Shown: positions 45,789-56,909 of the stretch, in pieces
Layout: the number at the start of each line of letters is the position of its first letter
How positions within the stretch are numbered: the first letter of the stretch is position 1
Assembly (NCBI GenBank): GCA_033297205.1
Contig: MU859164.1
Coordinates: 1 to 64,000, forward strand
Length of the DNA: 64,000 bases
Direction: 5' to 3'
From: Pseudoneurospora amorphoporcata
Lineage: Eukaryota > Ascomycota > Sordariomycetes > Sordariales > Sordariaceae
Notes under the pieces: generated by a model
The model's input: only the letters and a program-made list of their open reading frames with translations
What the model was told of the DNA's origin: nothing
The model's database searches: none
Program-made: the position numbers and the translations under genes

Positions 45789-47099
45789 ATGTCCAAGTCC
45801 GTGGTACCGGCGATGTTCGCCACCATGATCCCCTTGCTCATGTTATCTCTTGTCTTTATATGCCTGAGGTTTTACTGCAAACGCCTCAAACAAGCAAGAT
45901 TCTTCATAGACGACTATATATTGATCGTTTCCTGGGTACGTTATCGCTCAGTCGCCTCTTGGAACGGATAATACTAACAATCATCCTTCTGAAGGTGCTC
46001 ATGGTTGTCCACGCTTCCATGGTACTTTGGTCAACGAAATATGGGCTGGGAATTCCTCCTAGTGAGATCATATCCAAGCGGCTAAATGTTGTAGCCCTGA
46101 TCAAGTTGACGCCGCACGCACTGTTCGTGGCTCTCATCGCATCAGGCTTGTCAAAACTGTCCTTCTTCATCACCTTGATCCGAGTTGCTGCGAAACGCTG
46201 GCAGAGAGTCGCGCTTGGGATGGTGGCAATTCATTCCACTATCTTGGTCGCCGGCGGATCCATCTTGGGGTATGTCGATTGCAACTTCTATCGGAGACCA
46301 GACGGCGGACACCCCACCGACCACTGCCTGCCCGAAAGGCTAGGTAAAATATTGGCACTTACGGTATTGATGCACGCGGCTATCGTTGTAAGTGACATTC
46401 CACCCGTCGATATGCAAGCTTTGCCCAATCTGATAAGAAGTGCCCCAGGAATTCTTTTTGTCCTTCGTACCCGCCTTGTTGCTGTGGAACCTGGAAATGA
46501 AGCGACAAGAAAAGATCGGTCTCATCTGCGCGATGAGCATGGGGATCATGTAGGTAGCAGGTGGCCTGCTCACGTCCAGTCGTGTTCCTTTGCTAACAAC
46601 TGCGTACAGTTCCAGTATCCTAGCAGCGCTAAAGACAAAGGACCATTGGGAGGCTGTTTTCGGGCATACACGAACTGGAATGCCTGACACGTATGTCCTA
46701 GGACGCGAGGCGATGTTTGGAGTCATGGAGGTGTGCATGACAATCATAGCCGCTTGTATTCCTTTCTTGCGCCCGTTGCTGCACAAGATCATGTACGGCA
46801 ACAGGAGGCCCGAAATGCCCGTGGCTTTGAAAGAGGTCTTCACTGGAAATAGTAAAGATACCTCTAGCATGGGGCACCCGCACACACGGCTCGGAAGCTC
46901 CTGTGAGTCTGCGCAACATGTCCCTCAAGAGGACGATGCTGTTGCAATCCTGGCAGTGGAAAGTATTCCAGAAAATAAAGGCCAGGACTCAGAGTCCAGC
47001 GGGTCGGGAAGCATTGTGCGCAAGACTCATGTGAGTATACAATATGATGCCAGGGAGCTAGACGAGGAGCAATGTCGAGGCCGTTATCACGTGGGGTGA
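45789..47099 (+). CDS. rhodopsin-domain (Pth11-like) membrane protein, member 5 (376 aa)
   Basis: Exons 45789-45935, 45995-46387, 46449-46549 and 46610-47099. Intron phases are 0, 0, 2; introns are 59-61 nt and the first and third have TACTAAC or GCTAAC branch sites. 'FYCKRLKQARFFIDDYILIVSW' (exon 1, quoted in part) gives the family's acidic motif. 'LSKLSFFITLIRVAAKRWQ', 'ALLLWNLEMK' and 'CIPFLRPLLHK' mark the other landmarks. The cytosolic tail is the longest of the cluster, about 110 polar residues. The ATG follows GAG. The frame is intact. Likely plasma-membrane, ligand unknown. Confidence 0.9.
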
Positions 47100-47894
47100 T
47101 CTGGGTTAGGTCAACACTGATATGTGAGGAAGTCGAGGGTTTTTAAGTGCGAGGATATCAATGTGTATGACGCCGTGTTGGTCAGGAGGTATATCAGAAG
47201 AATGCCCTTGGGACTGGCAACTGCGGACTTGGACTATCCATGGTGCTCGCCGAATGTTAAGAATTCTTCCAAAATGGCATGATGTTAGCTCATGTCTTTG
47301 AATCTCTCTGGTGCAGGAAATTGAGCATACGGTACCTTTACCAGAGTGGGCGCCTCTGTGCAGCTGATCCATCAGTAATTTTCTTTGTGCGGTCAAACAT
47401 TCTGGGGATTTTTCTGGTCTCGAAATGATGGTAGGGAAAAGGTTCTTAGGCACTCGATTCCAATCGCTCTTCGTTGTCAGGACGGAATCGAAGAAGCATT
47501 GTGGTGGTCAGTCTGTGTGTTGTTGTTGTTGATGGTGGAATACAGCCGGGCGGGTCAGCAGCTGGAGGCCCACAACAGCAGCGGCTACTAACAGACAGCA
47601 TCACCAAAGTCCTCACTGTGAAGCTTTTTCACCGACCGACATATTCTTCACCGCACTGATGCCTCGTCAACAAAGAGATCGCAACTTCTACTAACGTGTC
47701 TATTGATATACTGCACAGCCGCTGCATTCCAAAGCCTCTCTCATCTTTGTTTGACTTTAACGGGCTTGCAAATGCGGAGTGACTAATGCGACTTGCCATC
47801 GTTTTGACTGGGGAGGTTCTCTGTTAGTACGCCCTTGCCATAACCTGGACTGCCCCTGGCCGTTCAACAAGTGGAACTCACTTCTTTCCATTTT
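47100..47894. other. intergenic, nothing recognised
   Basis: Only short ORFs without domains. Confidence 0.6.
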
Positions 47895-48457
47895 TCAACG
47901 AACCATGACCCGAACACCCAAGCTATCCAACTTCGGCAGCGGCACGACAAAATCATGAATATGTTTTACATCGCTCTCGTCCGTCTCGAAAAGCTCCATG
48001 CCCAGTCCGTTGGAGCGAAAGAGCACCGCTAGAACCAGACTGATCTCCGCCATGGAGAGACTACCAAACATGTCAGCAAAAGAGGCCTCTCTCGATCCCA
48101 CCATAATACAACGAGTACCACTAACTTTTGACCAAGACAACTCCTCGACCCTCTCGTAAAGGGCACATAACTCTTCTGCATCGCCTTCGTGTCCTCAGCC
48201 AGCCATCGTTCCGGGATGAACTGGTCAGGGTCCTGGTACACCTCCGGGTTGCTATGCATCAAGTAGGCGCCCATGCCCACCGGTGTTCCAGGCGGGATCG
48301 TGTACTCCTTGTACTGTATGGCCACATCGGGCGAGACGCGTGGTAGTCGTCTCATGAAGCCATAGCTGAGTCTGTTTTCCGCATCTGTCAGTTCTCTTTG
48401 CTAACACACAAGAGTCTCCGCGCAGGGAACCTACCGCAAAGCCTCCTTGAGTACGGC
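47895..48457 (-). pseudogene. 5'-truncated cytochrome P450
   Basis: Three exons, 48457-48435, 48371-48126 and 48060-47895, join in frame to encode the last 144 residues of a P450: K-helix E-x-x-R in 'AVLKEALR', 'MRRLPRVSPD', 'FIPERWL', and the haem loop FTRGSRSCLG with its Cys. Introns have GTAGGT and GTTAGT donors. Upstream of 48457 there is a plausible acceptor (GTTGCAG), but no oxygen-binding I-helix or N-terminal membrane anchor is found to 48990. Then comes the damaged assembly region. The first two-thirds may be lost, or displaced by misassembly. Confidence 0.8.
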
Positions 48458-49037
48458 CTGCAACAATCCTTTTGCAGGTGTTAGCCACATTGTTGTTTTA
48501 GCGGAGGGTGGTATTGAGAGGCACTGAGCGGTCTTGGGATCATAGGATGTGTTGGGATGGCTAGCTGAAGGCACGATTCTGCAGTTGGACGCTTGGAAAC
48601 CTCGACGCCATTCCCTTGCATTGAACGAGAACATGGAAAACAGATGTGGTCTCAAGGGCATTTCTGATCCATTGAAGACTTCCAAAATATGGAAGGCGGC
48701 GAGAGGGAGCGTACTCATACGGCCCAATTCTCAAAGATTGTTATTGCTGACATGGTTCGGTAATAGTGACACGTGAAGACCCAATTGACCGGACTTGGTA
48801 AAGAGGCGTAGATAAGGTTTCCCCCTCTGAGACACACGAAAAATAAGGAGGGTGACATCCGCATAAGCCACGTTGGTCGAGCCTCGCTCCGCCGCATTGA
48901 GTGTTGGTCTGACGGAAGGAGCTGAGATCCCGGCAAATGTGCTTGGTTCATGTCCAGATTCGTGATGTTGGTTGGAACTTCGATGACTGCTAGCACAACG
49001 TTGAAAGGGTACCTTGGGATAGACGGGCGAGAAGAAG
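48458..49037. other. intergenic left of the assembly gap
   Basis: No gene recognised. A minus-strand ORF here (48431-48727) does not look like P450. Confidence 0.5.

Positions 49038-49079
<42 letters not shown>
49038..49079. repeat. A42 homopolymer near the gap
   Basis: Uninterrupted A run of 42 bases, followed by more A-rich sequence to 49105. Likely inflated by assembly. Confidence 0.8.
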
Positions 49080-49081
<2 letters not shown>

Positions 49082-49186
49082 AAAAAAAAAGAAAAAAAAA
49101 AAAAACCCGGTAATTTTAAGGTTGTTTTGTTATAGGGTTTTATGCAATGGAGAACGGTCGGTTTACAAACCAAAAAAATAGTTAAA

Positions 49187-49196
49187 NNNNNNNNNN
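49187..49196. other. assembly gap (10 N)
   Basis: Ten N symbols, a scaffold gap of unknown true size. Sequence on the two sides looks like two versions of the same stretch. Confidence 0.99.
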
Positions 49197-49248
49197 CTTG
49201 CTATTACTCCCACAACCACTTTCAAAGGGGACTTTGTGATCGACGGGC

Positions 49249-49249
<1 letters not shown>

Positions 49250-49298
<49 letters not shown>
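49250..49298. repeat. A49 homopolymer right of the gap
   Basis: Uninterrupted A run of 49 bases. The bases before it resemble those before the A42 run on the other side of the gap. Confidence 0.8.
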
Positions 49299-49300
<2 letters not shown>

Positions 49301-49634
49301 GATACTGTCCTGAAAGACTGTCGTGTAAGAAGGACGGTGAAGAAACCAACATGAAGCATGAAATCTTGTTGGAATATCGGGCATAGGTAGACATAAGGTA
49401 TCCAAGACAAAATCATAAACAAAACCCATAAAAGCAAAGCCGTATCCAGGAAAAACTACGGTGCCGTATCCGTTGCTCATTATAACCCCAACTGACCACC
49501 GCACCTTGACACAAAAATCTACGTGCTATCTCATCCATCCCAAAGCACACCGGGGGAAAAAATCCAGCAGATAACAACACCATCAGCACGACCACGAGAA
49601 GCAATAACCGAAAAGTGAAAAACAGAAAAAAAGA

Positions 49635-49706
49635 TGCGCCAAGAGGGAATCGAACCCCCACCTCATCCTTGGAAGGGATGAATCCTAGCCGTTAGACCAT
49701 TGGCGC
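49635..49706 (-). tRNA. tRNA-Gly (TCC), no intron
   Basis: Minus-strand cloverleaf of 72 nt. Acceptor arms GCGCCAA and TTGGCGC, anticodon stem CATCC/GGATG with loop CTTCCAA, T arm GGGGG-TTCGATT-CCCTC with one G-T pair. An A7 on the plus strand just downstream gives the oligo-T terminator. Confidence 0.95.
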
Positions 49707-50268
49707 CTTTGTTGCTATTTTGGCGCGCATCTTGTACCTATGTACCCCAATTCTTGTGTTGCATCGAACACGTAGGTCTACTTGGCAGTTGGTTGGCAGC
49801 TGTGTGGGCCCACCTGTGACACGAACCCGACTCATCATGATTGAGCCCCCCTTTTCGGAAGATGACAACGGATTGCGCGATGCAATTCCATGCTGCAATT
49901 CAATTGAAGGCATGGCAATTTCTACGGAGTCACTTATCGGAACAATGACGGCAGTCGTAGTCTTCCGCGGAAGTATGGAACATTTGGTGGACTTTGTATC
50001 GTGTCTCCCCAACCTAAGTTCTGAGTCGTCGCACGGCGGCAGTGACGGCAGTCACGATGTTTTACCCACTCACTAGGTACCTATTCAACCACTTTGTTTT
50101 TTTTTTTTGTTTCTCCTTTTTTGAACAATTCCTTTGCTTTTGCTTTTGACAACACTTCTTCTCCGCTGGAATAAGTCTTTTCACTTTCTTTCACGGGACA
50201 GGGAGAAGACAAAAAGGTGAGTGAGATCACCTGAACCAAAAGCCCAAAAAAGAGTGTTTTGAATCCTC
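49707..50268. other. intergenic between tRNA-Gly and tRNA-Asn
   Basis: An ORF of 118 codons (49720-50076 plus) is not recognised. T-rich tract near 50097-50130. Confidence 0.6.
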
Positions 50269-50342
50269 CTCCCTCGGTAAGGATCGAACTTACAGCCTCC
50301 AGATTAACAGTCTGACGCGCTAGCCAATTGCGCCACGAGGGA
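50269..50342 (-). tRNA. tRNA-Asn (GTT), no intron
   Basis: Minus-strand cloverleaf of 74 nt. Acceptor arms TCCCTCG and CGAGGGA, D arm GCGCAATTGGCTAGCGC, anticodon loop CTGTTAA, T arm GTAAG-TTCGATC-CTTAC. An A6 run near 50246 on the plus strand supplies the terminator. Confidence 0.95.
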
Positions 50343-50666
50343 TGGTTGAATGCTGGATTTCATGATAGTTTTTTGGTTCAAGGTAGTCAAACCCTTGGCC
50401 CGTTCGGCCAAACGGTTGTTGGTTATGGTAAGGTAGAAGTTTGCAATCATAACTTCAGTTCCTCCTGCCTGCTGCTATTCAGCTTGACTTCGGCCCGCTC
50501 ACGATGGAGTTTCCTTCCCATGTTACTATACACGTCTTGTTTGAGAACCGTTTGTGCAAACTTGGAGTTGTGACCCATCCACCGTCTGCAATAAAAGCAT
50601 TGCACTCTTGATATCATTCACTGCCTGCCTTTACCCCTGGAAGAATGATCGATAAAGTATAACATC

Positions 50667-50982
50667 ATGTCCAAGGTTATTGCGCTTTCTCGTATTGGTT
50701 TTCAGTATCAATCGCTGTCGCTCCCAACTGCTATTACGACACTGGCAACTTTTACCGAGAGTTGCGACTTTCATAGGTAATCTCGGGAATGGCGTGGAGA
50801 TCACCGCTACTTGTCAGGAGTTCGACACCACGAAAAAAGAAAATGTCACCACCACCTTGGATAGTCTGCAGAAGTACGTTGGGCACAACACCAAGAAGAA
50901 GATGGAGTGGTTGTATCCGTCGTGTAGTTCGACTGCAGATGACGAAGGCCAGTCAGTAGTATATGCTTCCACCAAACGCTGA
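50667..50982 (+). pseudogene. possible decayed small secreted protein
   Basis: Three short frames read as one small protein. An ATG with MSKVIALS is followed in a second frame by a hydrophobic, signal-like VSIAVAPNCYYDTGNFYREL. A third frame then gives 'GNGVEITATCQEFDTT' and a Cys-containing end (YPSCSS) up to a stop at 50982. Two frame changes are needed. Family not recognised. Alternatively these are unrelated chance ORFs. Confidence 0.35.
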
Positions 50983-52157
50983 AGCTAAAGAACACTGTCA
51001 ACCTTTCTACTCATGTTCATTACTAACGACAGGATGTATGATACATACCTCTAGGCTCACGTCCCTAGCAGACTTCTGCATTGTAGACAACCCTTGGGTT
51101 GAGCCAGACGATTCCTCCGCAATAGGGACCTTTTCTATGAAGTTCAGGCGCAATAGGGGTGATGAGAAACCGATTGTCTATTCTATGAGAACGAGTATCA
51201 TTCCAAGTAAGAACACTTCTACTCCATCCTTCCCCTCCTGGTGATGAGTAAATCGATGGGGGAACTGGTACTCCTTTATTTTTATTTTTATTTTATTATT
51301 TTTATTTTTTTGCCATCCAGATGAGCATGTCTACCCACAATCTCGATGGTCAGCTGGCGTGCGTTGGACGGATTGGAGTTTAGGTCAGTTTTCCAACCGT
51401 AAACATGGATTGATTGAGAAAGGATACCCACGAATTCGCTGGGTTTAACTCGCGGAATCCGCAATTACACTGGAGAAATGAAAAGACATGTTTATGCGCG
51501 AAAAGCAGCCACTTTCTAAATACTTCAAAACTGTGAGGTACTTCCGGGAAACAAAGATAGAGCTTATCAAACCGACTGGATTATCTTCCTTCATCTGAGC
51601 ACCTACCTATCTGTGTCAATACCATTTCAGTGTTAGCCCTACCCATGCGGCTCTGACGGGACATCCTACAAACTCTGCATTTGGACCTCCGCCGCAAGAA
51701 ATCTCAGTTGTCGGAAATGATCCATACCAAGTCGGCGGACGTTCCTGAGCAAGGCTAATCTCTCGGGCAGTCAAAGTTGCTCGTGGGACATACTACAAAC
51801 CGAGTTGTGATCCGGAAGATGTCCAGACCGCAGAGTCTCTTCCAAATTCCTTCGGCGGGTGTGACGAGCCACAACCTGGGAATCGCTGATGGATATCACT
51901 CCAGCGAACCTTTACCAAAGTCTATGAACCTGGAGCATACCTCTTCACCGACAAATAAATCATCCTCGTCTCCCAGAAACTCATGTGGATTCAACCTGAA
52001 CAACATTTGCTGCTTAAAAGCTCGCGTCCGATCGCTCCTTCTCAACCTCAATCTTTCCATGCCACAGAAATTTCAACAAATCAACACCGGCCATTTATCA
52101 ACAAGCGTACTACACAATGAAAGAGCAATGTACTCCCCACCCCCATCATCAATCAAG
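50983..52157. other. intergenic, with AT-rich simple repeat
   Basis: Positions 51275-51311 are a TTTTA simple repeat. No gene recognised. The frame of the next gene is open up to 51777 but lacks domain character there. Confidence 0.6.
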
Positions 52158-53768
52158 ATGCCGCGTCTCGACCTCTCCTCCCTCCCTAACGAGATCCTCG
52201 ACCGCACCTTCTCCCTTCTCCCCGTTCCTGACGCGCGACTCTGCCGTCTAATCTCGCATCGCTTCTTCCCCAGCGCCACGCGCGCCTCCTTTCCCATCCT
52301 CGTCGTCTCCCCCCTCCTCAGCGACGCCGAACATGTTAAAACACTCGCCAAGTCGCCCGACATCGCGCCCTGCGTCAAGTCAATCTACTACGTAACCGAC
52401 ACGCTCGCCGAGCCGCGATGGCGACGTTCCGAGTCTTCTCCCACTCTGATCGAGGACGTTGTGCCAGAAGAGTACACCTGGAATGCAACCGACCATCCCC
52501 GTGACTGGCTGCCGCACTACGTTAACCACCCTGCGGGCTCAGGTCGGATTGATCTTTTATCGCCGGAGTGGTACCAGTACCGCTACCGGCCGCTGATGAG
52601 CCACCACCGGCGGTCTGCGGAGCAAATCGCCCTCGATCGCGAGCGGTACGAGGAGATTTTGCTCAACCAAGCCAAGTTCTTGGCTGTCGACCACACGCCC
52701 GAACGCGTTCACGACGCCATCGTCATGTGTCTGGAAAAGTTCCCCGCGCTGGAGAACATCACTCTTGCCGCCTGTCGGGAGTTGAGCCTGGCTGCGCCGC
52801 TGAACTCGGTGGCGCTGCACAGCGATAGGAATCCCTTCCGGTACGCGCCGTGGCGGACGGCCTTTCCGAGCATTTCCACGCCCGAGACGGAGGAGAGGGT
52901 TCTGCATTCTTTGGTTGAGTACCTCGAGAACCAGTCGGTGCAGGGAAGGTCATTTTTGAAGACGCTGCGGATCAAGAATCTGTCCTGGTGTGTGCTGGAC
53001 AAGCCGGGATTCTTCTTCTCCCCGATTATCGGGCCCGCGCTGGGGAACCTGACTACGCTGGAGATCCAGATCCGCCACGGAAACCCGATCCACGTTGCGG
53101 CGAGCGACTGTATCCCCCCCATGTCCCAGACGAGGCTTTCCCACGTCATGTCATCAGGGTGTGTCCGCGAGTTCTTGAAATCGCTCACGAACTTGCGGCA
53201 CCTGACGTTCGAAAGGGACAGGGTGTGGTACCACGACGACGAGATATTCCATGCAGGTGACCGGTACAGGTGGTCTCTAGGGGACATCATCGACCCGGAC
53301 TTCCAGTGGCCGCACTTGCAGTCACTGTCGCTGTCACATTTTGACAATTGTGAGAGGGAAGATATCGAACGCATCATGGAAAACCATGCCGATACGCTTT
53401 GGAAGGTATCGTTGGGAGATGCCACTCTCAGGACAACGTCGTGGGTGAATGTGGTGGATTACTTTTACCAGGAGAACCAGAAGCGAATTGCTGGATATGA
53501 CGATAAGCCCCTGTACCATCTTGAGCTACGGGGCTGCCTCAGAGGCACTAGAGAAAAGGACATCACGGGGAACCAGAACCCGGACGCCACAGACCACACG
53601 GGAGAGGGAGAAGAGTGGTCTTTCTGGCGCAGGAAGACGCATAGCTGGGAACTGGCGAGGTACGTGTATGGGATTGCATTCCAGGTGTCACACTACGCAC
53701 AGGAGCATAAAGCTCTCTATGCTCGTGTACTCGCCGGCCAGCGCGAAGAGGGGCTCGGGGGGTTGTAG
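52158..53768 (+). CDS. F-box domain protein (536 aa)
   Basis: Single exon. The N-terminus MPRLDLSSLPNEILDRTF and the following 'LLPVPDARLCRLISHRFF' form an F-box (residues about 3-45), which binds Skp1 and makes the protein a candidate substrate adaptor of an SCF ubiquitin ligase. The rest contains Leu-rich stretches ('FPALENITLAACREL', 'LTNLRHLTFERD', 'WPHLQSLSLSHFD') like irregular leucine-rich repeats, a likely target-binding region. The substrate is unknown. I chose the ATG at 52158 because it has AAG before it and leads directly into the F-box. An ATG at 52128 and an open frame back to 51777 are alternatives. Third positions are C/G-biased in the first half. No signal peptide. Confidence 0.87.
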   Translation: MPRLDLSSLPNEILDRTFSLLPVPDARLCRLISHRFFPSATRASFPILVVSPLLSDAEHVKTLAKSPDIAPCVKSIYYVTDTLAEPRWRRSESSPTLIEDVVPEEYTWNATDHPRDWLPHYVNHPAGSGRIDLLSPEWYQYRYRPLMSHHRRSAEQIALDRERYEEILLNQAKFLAVDHTPERVHDAIVMCLEKFPALENITLAACRELSLAAPLNSVALHSDRNPFRYAPWRTAFPSISTPETEERVLHSLVEYLENQSVQGRSFLKTLRIKNLSWCVLDKPGFFFSPIIGPALGNLTTLEIQIRHGNPIHVAASDCIPPMSQTRLSHVMSSGCVREFLKSLTNLRHLTFERDRVWYHDDEIFHAGDRYRWSLGDIIDPDFQWPHLQSLSLSHFDNCEREDIERIMENHADTLWKVSLGDATLRTTSWVNVVDYFYQENQKRIAGYDDKPLYHLELRGCLRGTREKDITGNQNPDATDHTGEGEEWSFWRRKTHSWELARYVYGIAFQVSHYAQEHKALYARVLAGQREEGLGGL

Positions 53769-53830
53769 GATTGAGATAACGACCAACTGTGAGTCTGTGA
53801 AAAGGGTGCGGAAAGGGAGAAAGTTTAAGA

Positions 53831-54247
53831 GAGGAACTTTGGAGATAAAAGAGGGCTTCGAGGAGATCCGTGGAGGTAATTGATAAGGGAAGACTTCGAG
53901 GCTGGAAAAGCGAGGAACCGCTGCGGCGGTAGGATGTATCCTATTCCGTTGGTAGAACCATCATTTTGCGATGAGAGTTGAGCATCGTCCTTCTCAGACA
54001 CGTGGAAGAGAAACAAATGAGTGACTCGACTAAGAAGGAAATACCAGACAGAGGAACGTGAACTGAGGAAGCTCGTGGAGGTAGTTGATGAGTAAAGACT
54101 TTAAGGGTTGACAAGAGAAAGAGCCCTGCAGTGGTAAACTTGGCGACGAGGTAGCCTATTCGGTTAATAGAAACATCATCAACTGTGATGGTCGTTGAAC
54201 ATCGTTGCTCTCAGACCAGTGGATGTGAACCAAATGAGTGACTCTCT
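53831..54247. repeat. degenerate tandem duplication, two units of about 200 bp
   Basis: Unit 1 (about 53831-54033) and unit 2 (about 54052-54247) are direct repeats. Shared landmarks in order: GAGGAAC, GTGGAGGTARTTGAT, TAGCCTATTC/TATCCTATTC, GGTTAATAGAA/TTGGTAGAA, ACATCAT/CCATCAT, and AATGAGTGACTC near the end. They lie just after the F-box gene. No coding function seen. Confidence 0.78.
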
Positions 54248-56555
54248 CTCAAGCCCTCCTCGAAGGTCCCGTGAGGTCGGCTTAGAATTACCCAAAGCTC
54301 ATCGCCGGAAAGGATCCCGAGACACGGGGCCAACCACGTGGAACGGTGGAAGGAAGAGGTCTCGAAACTCGGTCTGATAAGACAGCCACGTGGAATGACG
54401 TACCTTGTCGACTTTTCCAAAGGTCTCACCAACTTGCCCAATCGAGCGGCAGCAGCGGGAATGGTGAGCCCCATCCTGAGAGAGCTTTGAGCGTTTTTGC
54501 TTGGCAAGTCCTTCCTGTTGACAGCCATCCCGCGCCCACGTCTACAGTGGTTTCTAATAGGAACTGTGCCACATGCCCCTGACAGCCGCCCGCCCCTACC
54601 AAGTGCATATGCTTACCTTGGCAAAAAAATGAAAGTGTACGTAACGAGGTGTTTTTTTATTAGTGGGCGACTTCGTCATTTTCGAATTTCTAATAATCTT
54701 TAGGGTTAGAGTTTTAGTCATTGAAAAGACTCGGCCATTTCGAAATTTTTGACGATAGTCATTTTGAGATTTTTGAATCGTCCTGTCTCTGAGGAGTTTG
54801 CTCCGGTGCCGAAGGGGGTGGGGGAGATGAACCCATGATCCGGCTGACTCCGTGGCGAAAAGGGTTGTGCCGGCCGCGTCTATTGAAAAAAAAAAAAAGA
54901 AAAAAAAAAAAAAAGAAAGACAGAAAATGAGTGCAACGGCGTTACCACGTGCAATCAGCCTCCTGGTGCTTTCCAGATCATGCATTTCTGTATGCTCGAG
55001 TTAGCTTGATGTTTCACGATTGTCTGCTAAGGACAGATTAGGCCATATAAGAGCATGGAAGGATCGCAAACGGTAACCAGCACCCCTAAGAATGGTAACC
55101 AGCACCCCCACACCCATCTCTGTCCTGCGGTCTTGATCTCAATTTGGCTTTGAGAGACCGCGTGGCGGCTGTGGTTTTCATGAGTGGTCAAAAAAACGAA
55201 CTTTGGACCCATGGACCCCTGCGCCGGGTGGCCGGGTGGCCAATAGGTACACATCGTGCGTTTTTGGGTACGTAGCATCCGTACCTGCGTCGGGGACTAA
55301 AATTCTAAAAGGCCGCTCAAAAGCGTCCTCCACGCAAAACTGTTCATGTAAGTCAGTTCTACGTTAGTCCTGATCGCGATCTTTTGCGTACCTTCGGATC
55401 CCGCTTCGGATAGGAATGTGCCTTCGGTTTGGATGGGTGTACTTCAATGGGAACTGCGCACGGAATTGCCGTATAAACACCACCACACTTTTATGGAACC
55501 TATAACTTTCCCGTCAGCCCATGGACCTGCGTTTTGTTATTGTCCATTGGAGGAAAGGTACCTTAAATCAACGCACTCACCATCAGTAGGCAGTCACTAT
55601 TGCAGTACCGAACCTGATCGATACCTCGGTGCTGAAGGGCCCCTAGCGAGGCCCGATCATGTCCCCCTTGAAAGCTGATCTTGCAGCTAAGGATCCCCAT
55701 GGTGAACATGGCTGTCACGCCGCGCTAACCTAGGTAGGAACCGTCCACTGAATGATGCTTGGAGAATGGCCCAGTCCAGATGCAGCTCCCCACCGTCGAA
55801 AGGAAATTACCGGATAGGGCAGGGATTGACATGTCGAACGAGGATTTTCAGGGCCGTTCTCTCTGTAATTTAACGAGGTTTGAGCCCAAGGGTTCCGTGT
55901 CAGGTACCCCACCCCCATAGGACTCCTCCGTACCTCTACAATCATTTGTCGTTGACTCGGGATCGGAGCTGTGAACGATAGATCGGACGAACTGATGTTG
56001 CTAACACGCGGGTGTATCTTCAAGCAGTGGTTGCTGTTAAGCACCCAAGACAGAGAAAGCCTTTAAGCTAAGGCAGCACTAGCACTAGGTAGTTTTCACT
56101 ATGGTATTCGCATTGCATCGTCGGCATTACCAGATGACGAAAGCTTAAACTGACGGGATGCAACACACTGTTGATTGAAAAAGCAAAAACGTCGGGATGC
56201 TTTTGATCGTAAACCGTGCCCCAATATGCTAGTTTGCAATAAATGTCTCGATGAACACCCCTGTGTACATACCTTCACTTCAGACTCTGATCTTGTCCAG
56301 GTGTGGAAGGTCTGTGTGTCAAATTTTCGGCATGAACCGAAAGGCCTCCAGGATTTTCGTATCAACCAAGTTGGGACCTGGGGCCCCTGACTTGCCCTGC
56401 GCTATCTCGGCGTCGTTTCGCTGAAGCTTTTTCTTGGGGCTCCATCACGTTCATGCTGTGCGAGCCATTGCCCATCACAACGCTAATACAAATACTTGAC
56501 TTTCTTGCGCGCTGCCAAACCATCAAATTGCCCAAGGATTTGTGTGGAAGACTTG
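54248..56555. other. intergenic, nothing recognised
   Basis: Contains A-rich runs at about 54885-54920 and a short direct repeat of GGTAACCAGCACCCC near 55073 and 55095. ORFs are short and unrecognised. Confidence 0.55.
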
Positions 56556-56906
56556 GGGCGTGTTTGGTTCAACCAACAAAACAAAACGTTGTATGGGGAA
56601 TTTATCCCTGCCAGCCAACAAACTGCAAATATGTGTCCGCTTCTGAATAGCTTCAAAATCGAGCTCATTATAGTAGCCACGGTGCCACAGCATAAAAGAC
56701 GAAGCCTTCTGTCAGGATGATGATTTGTATGGCCTCGCTTACATCACGTGCAGGCGCCACGCATGCGTCACCATGCAATAAAGAATAAAAGAGAGAAAGA
56801 AAAATGGTACAAAATCCCTATCAGTTGCTGCAGATGGCGCTTTGTACCCTCCTCTACCCCTGTTAAAAACAGATGGAAAAGTTTCTTGGTTGAACCAAAC
56901 GGGCCC
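56556..56906. mobile_element. MITE C, candidate (351 bp, GGGC...GTTTGG ends)
   Basis: The left end is GGGCGTGTTTGGTTCAACCAA. The right end, reversed, is GGGCCCGTTTGGTTCAACCAA. Only two bases differ over 21. TTG occurs on both sides (56553-56555 and 56907-56909) as a possible 3-bp target duplication. The G-rich terminal motif and 3-bp duplication recall PIF/Harbinger-type elements, which is inference. No transposase. Confidence 0.75.
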
Positions 56907-56909
56907 TTG

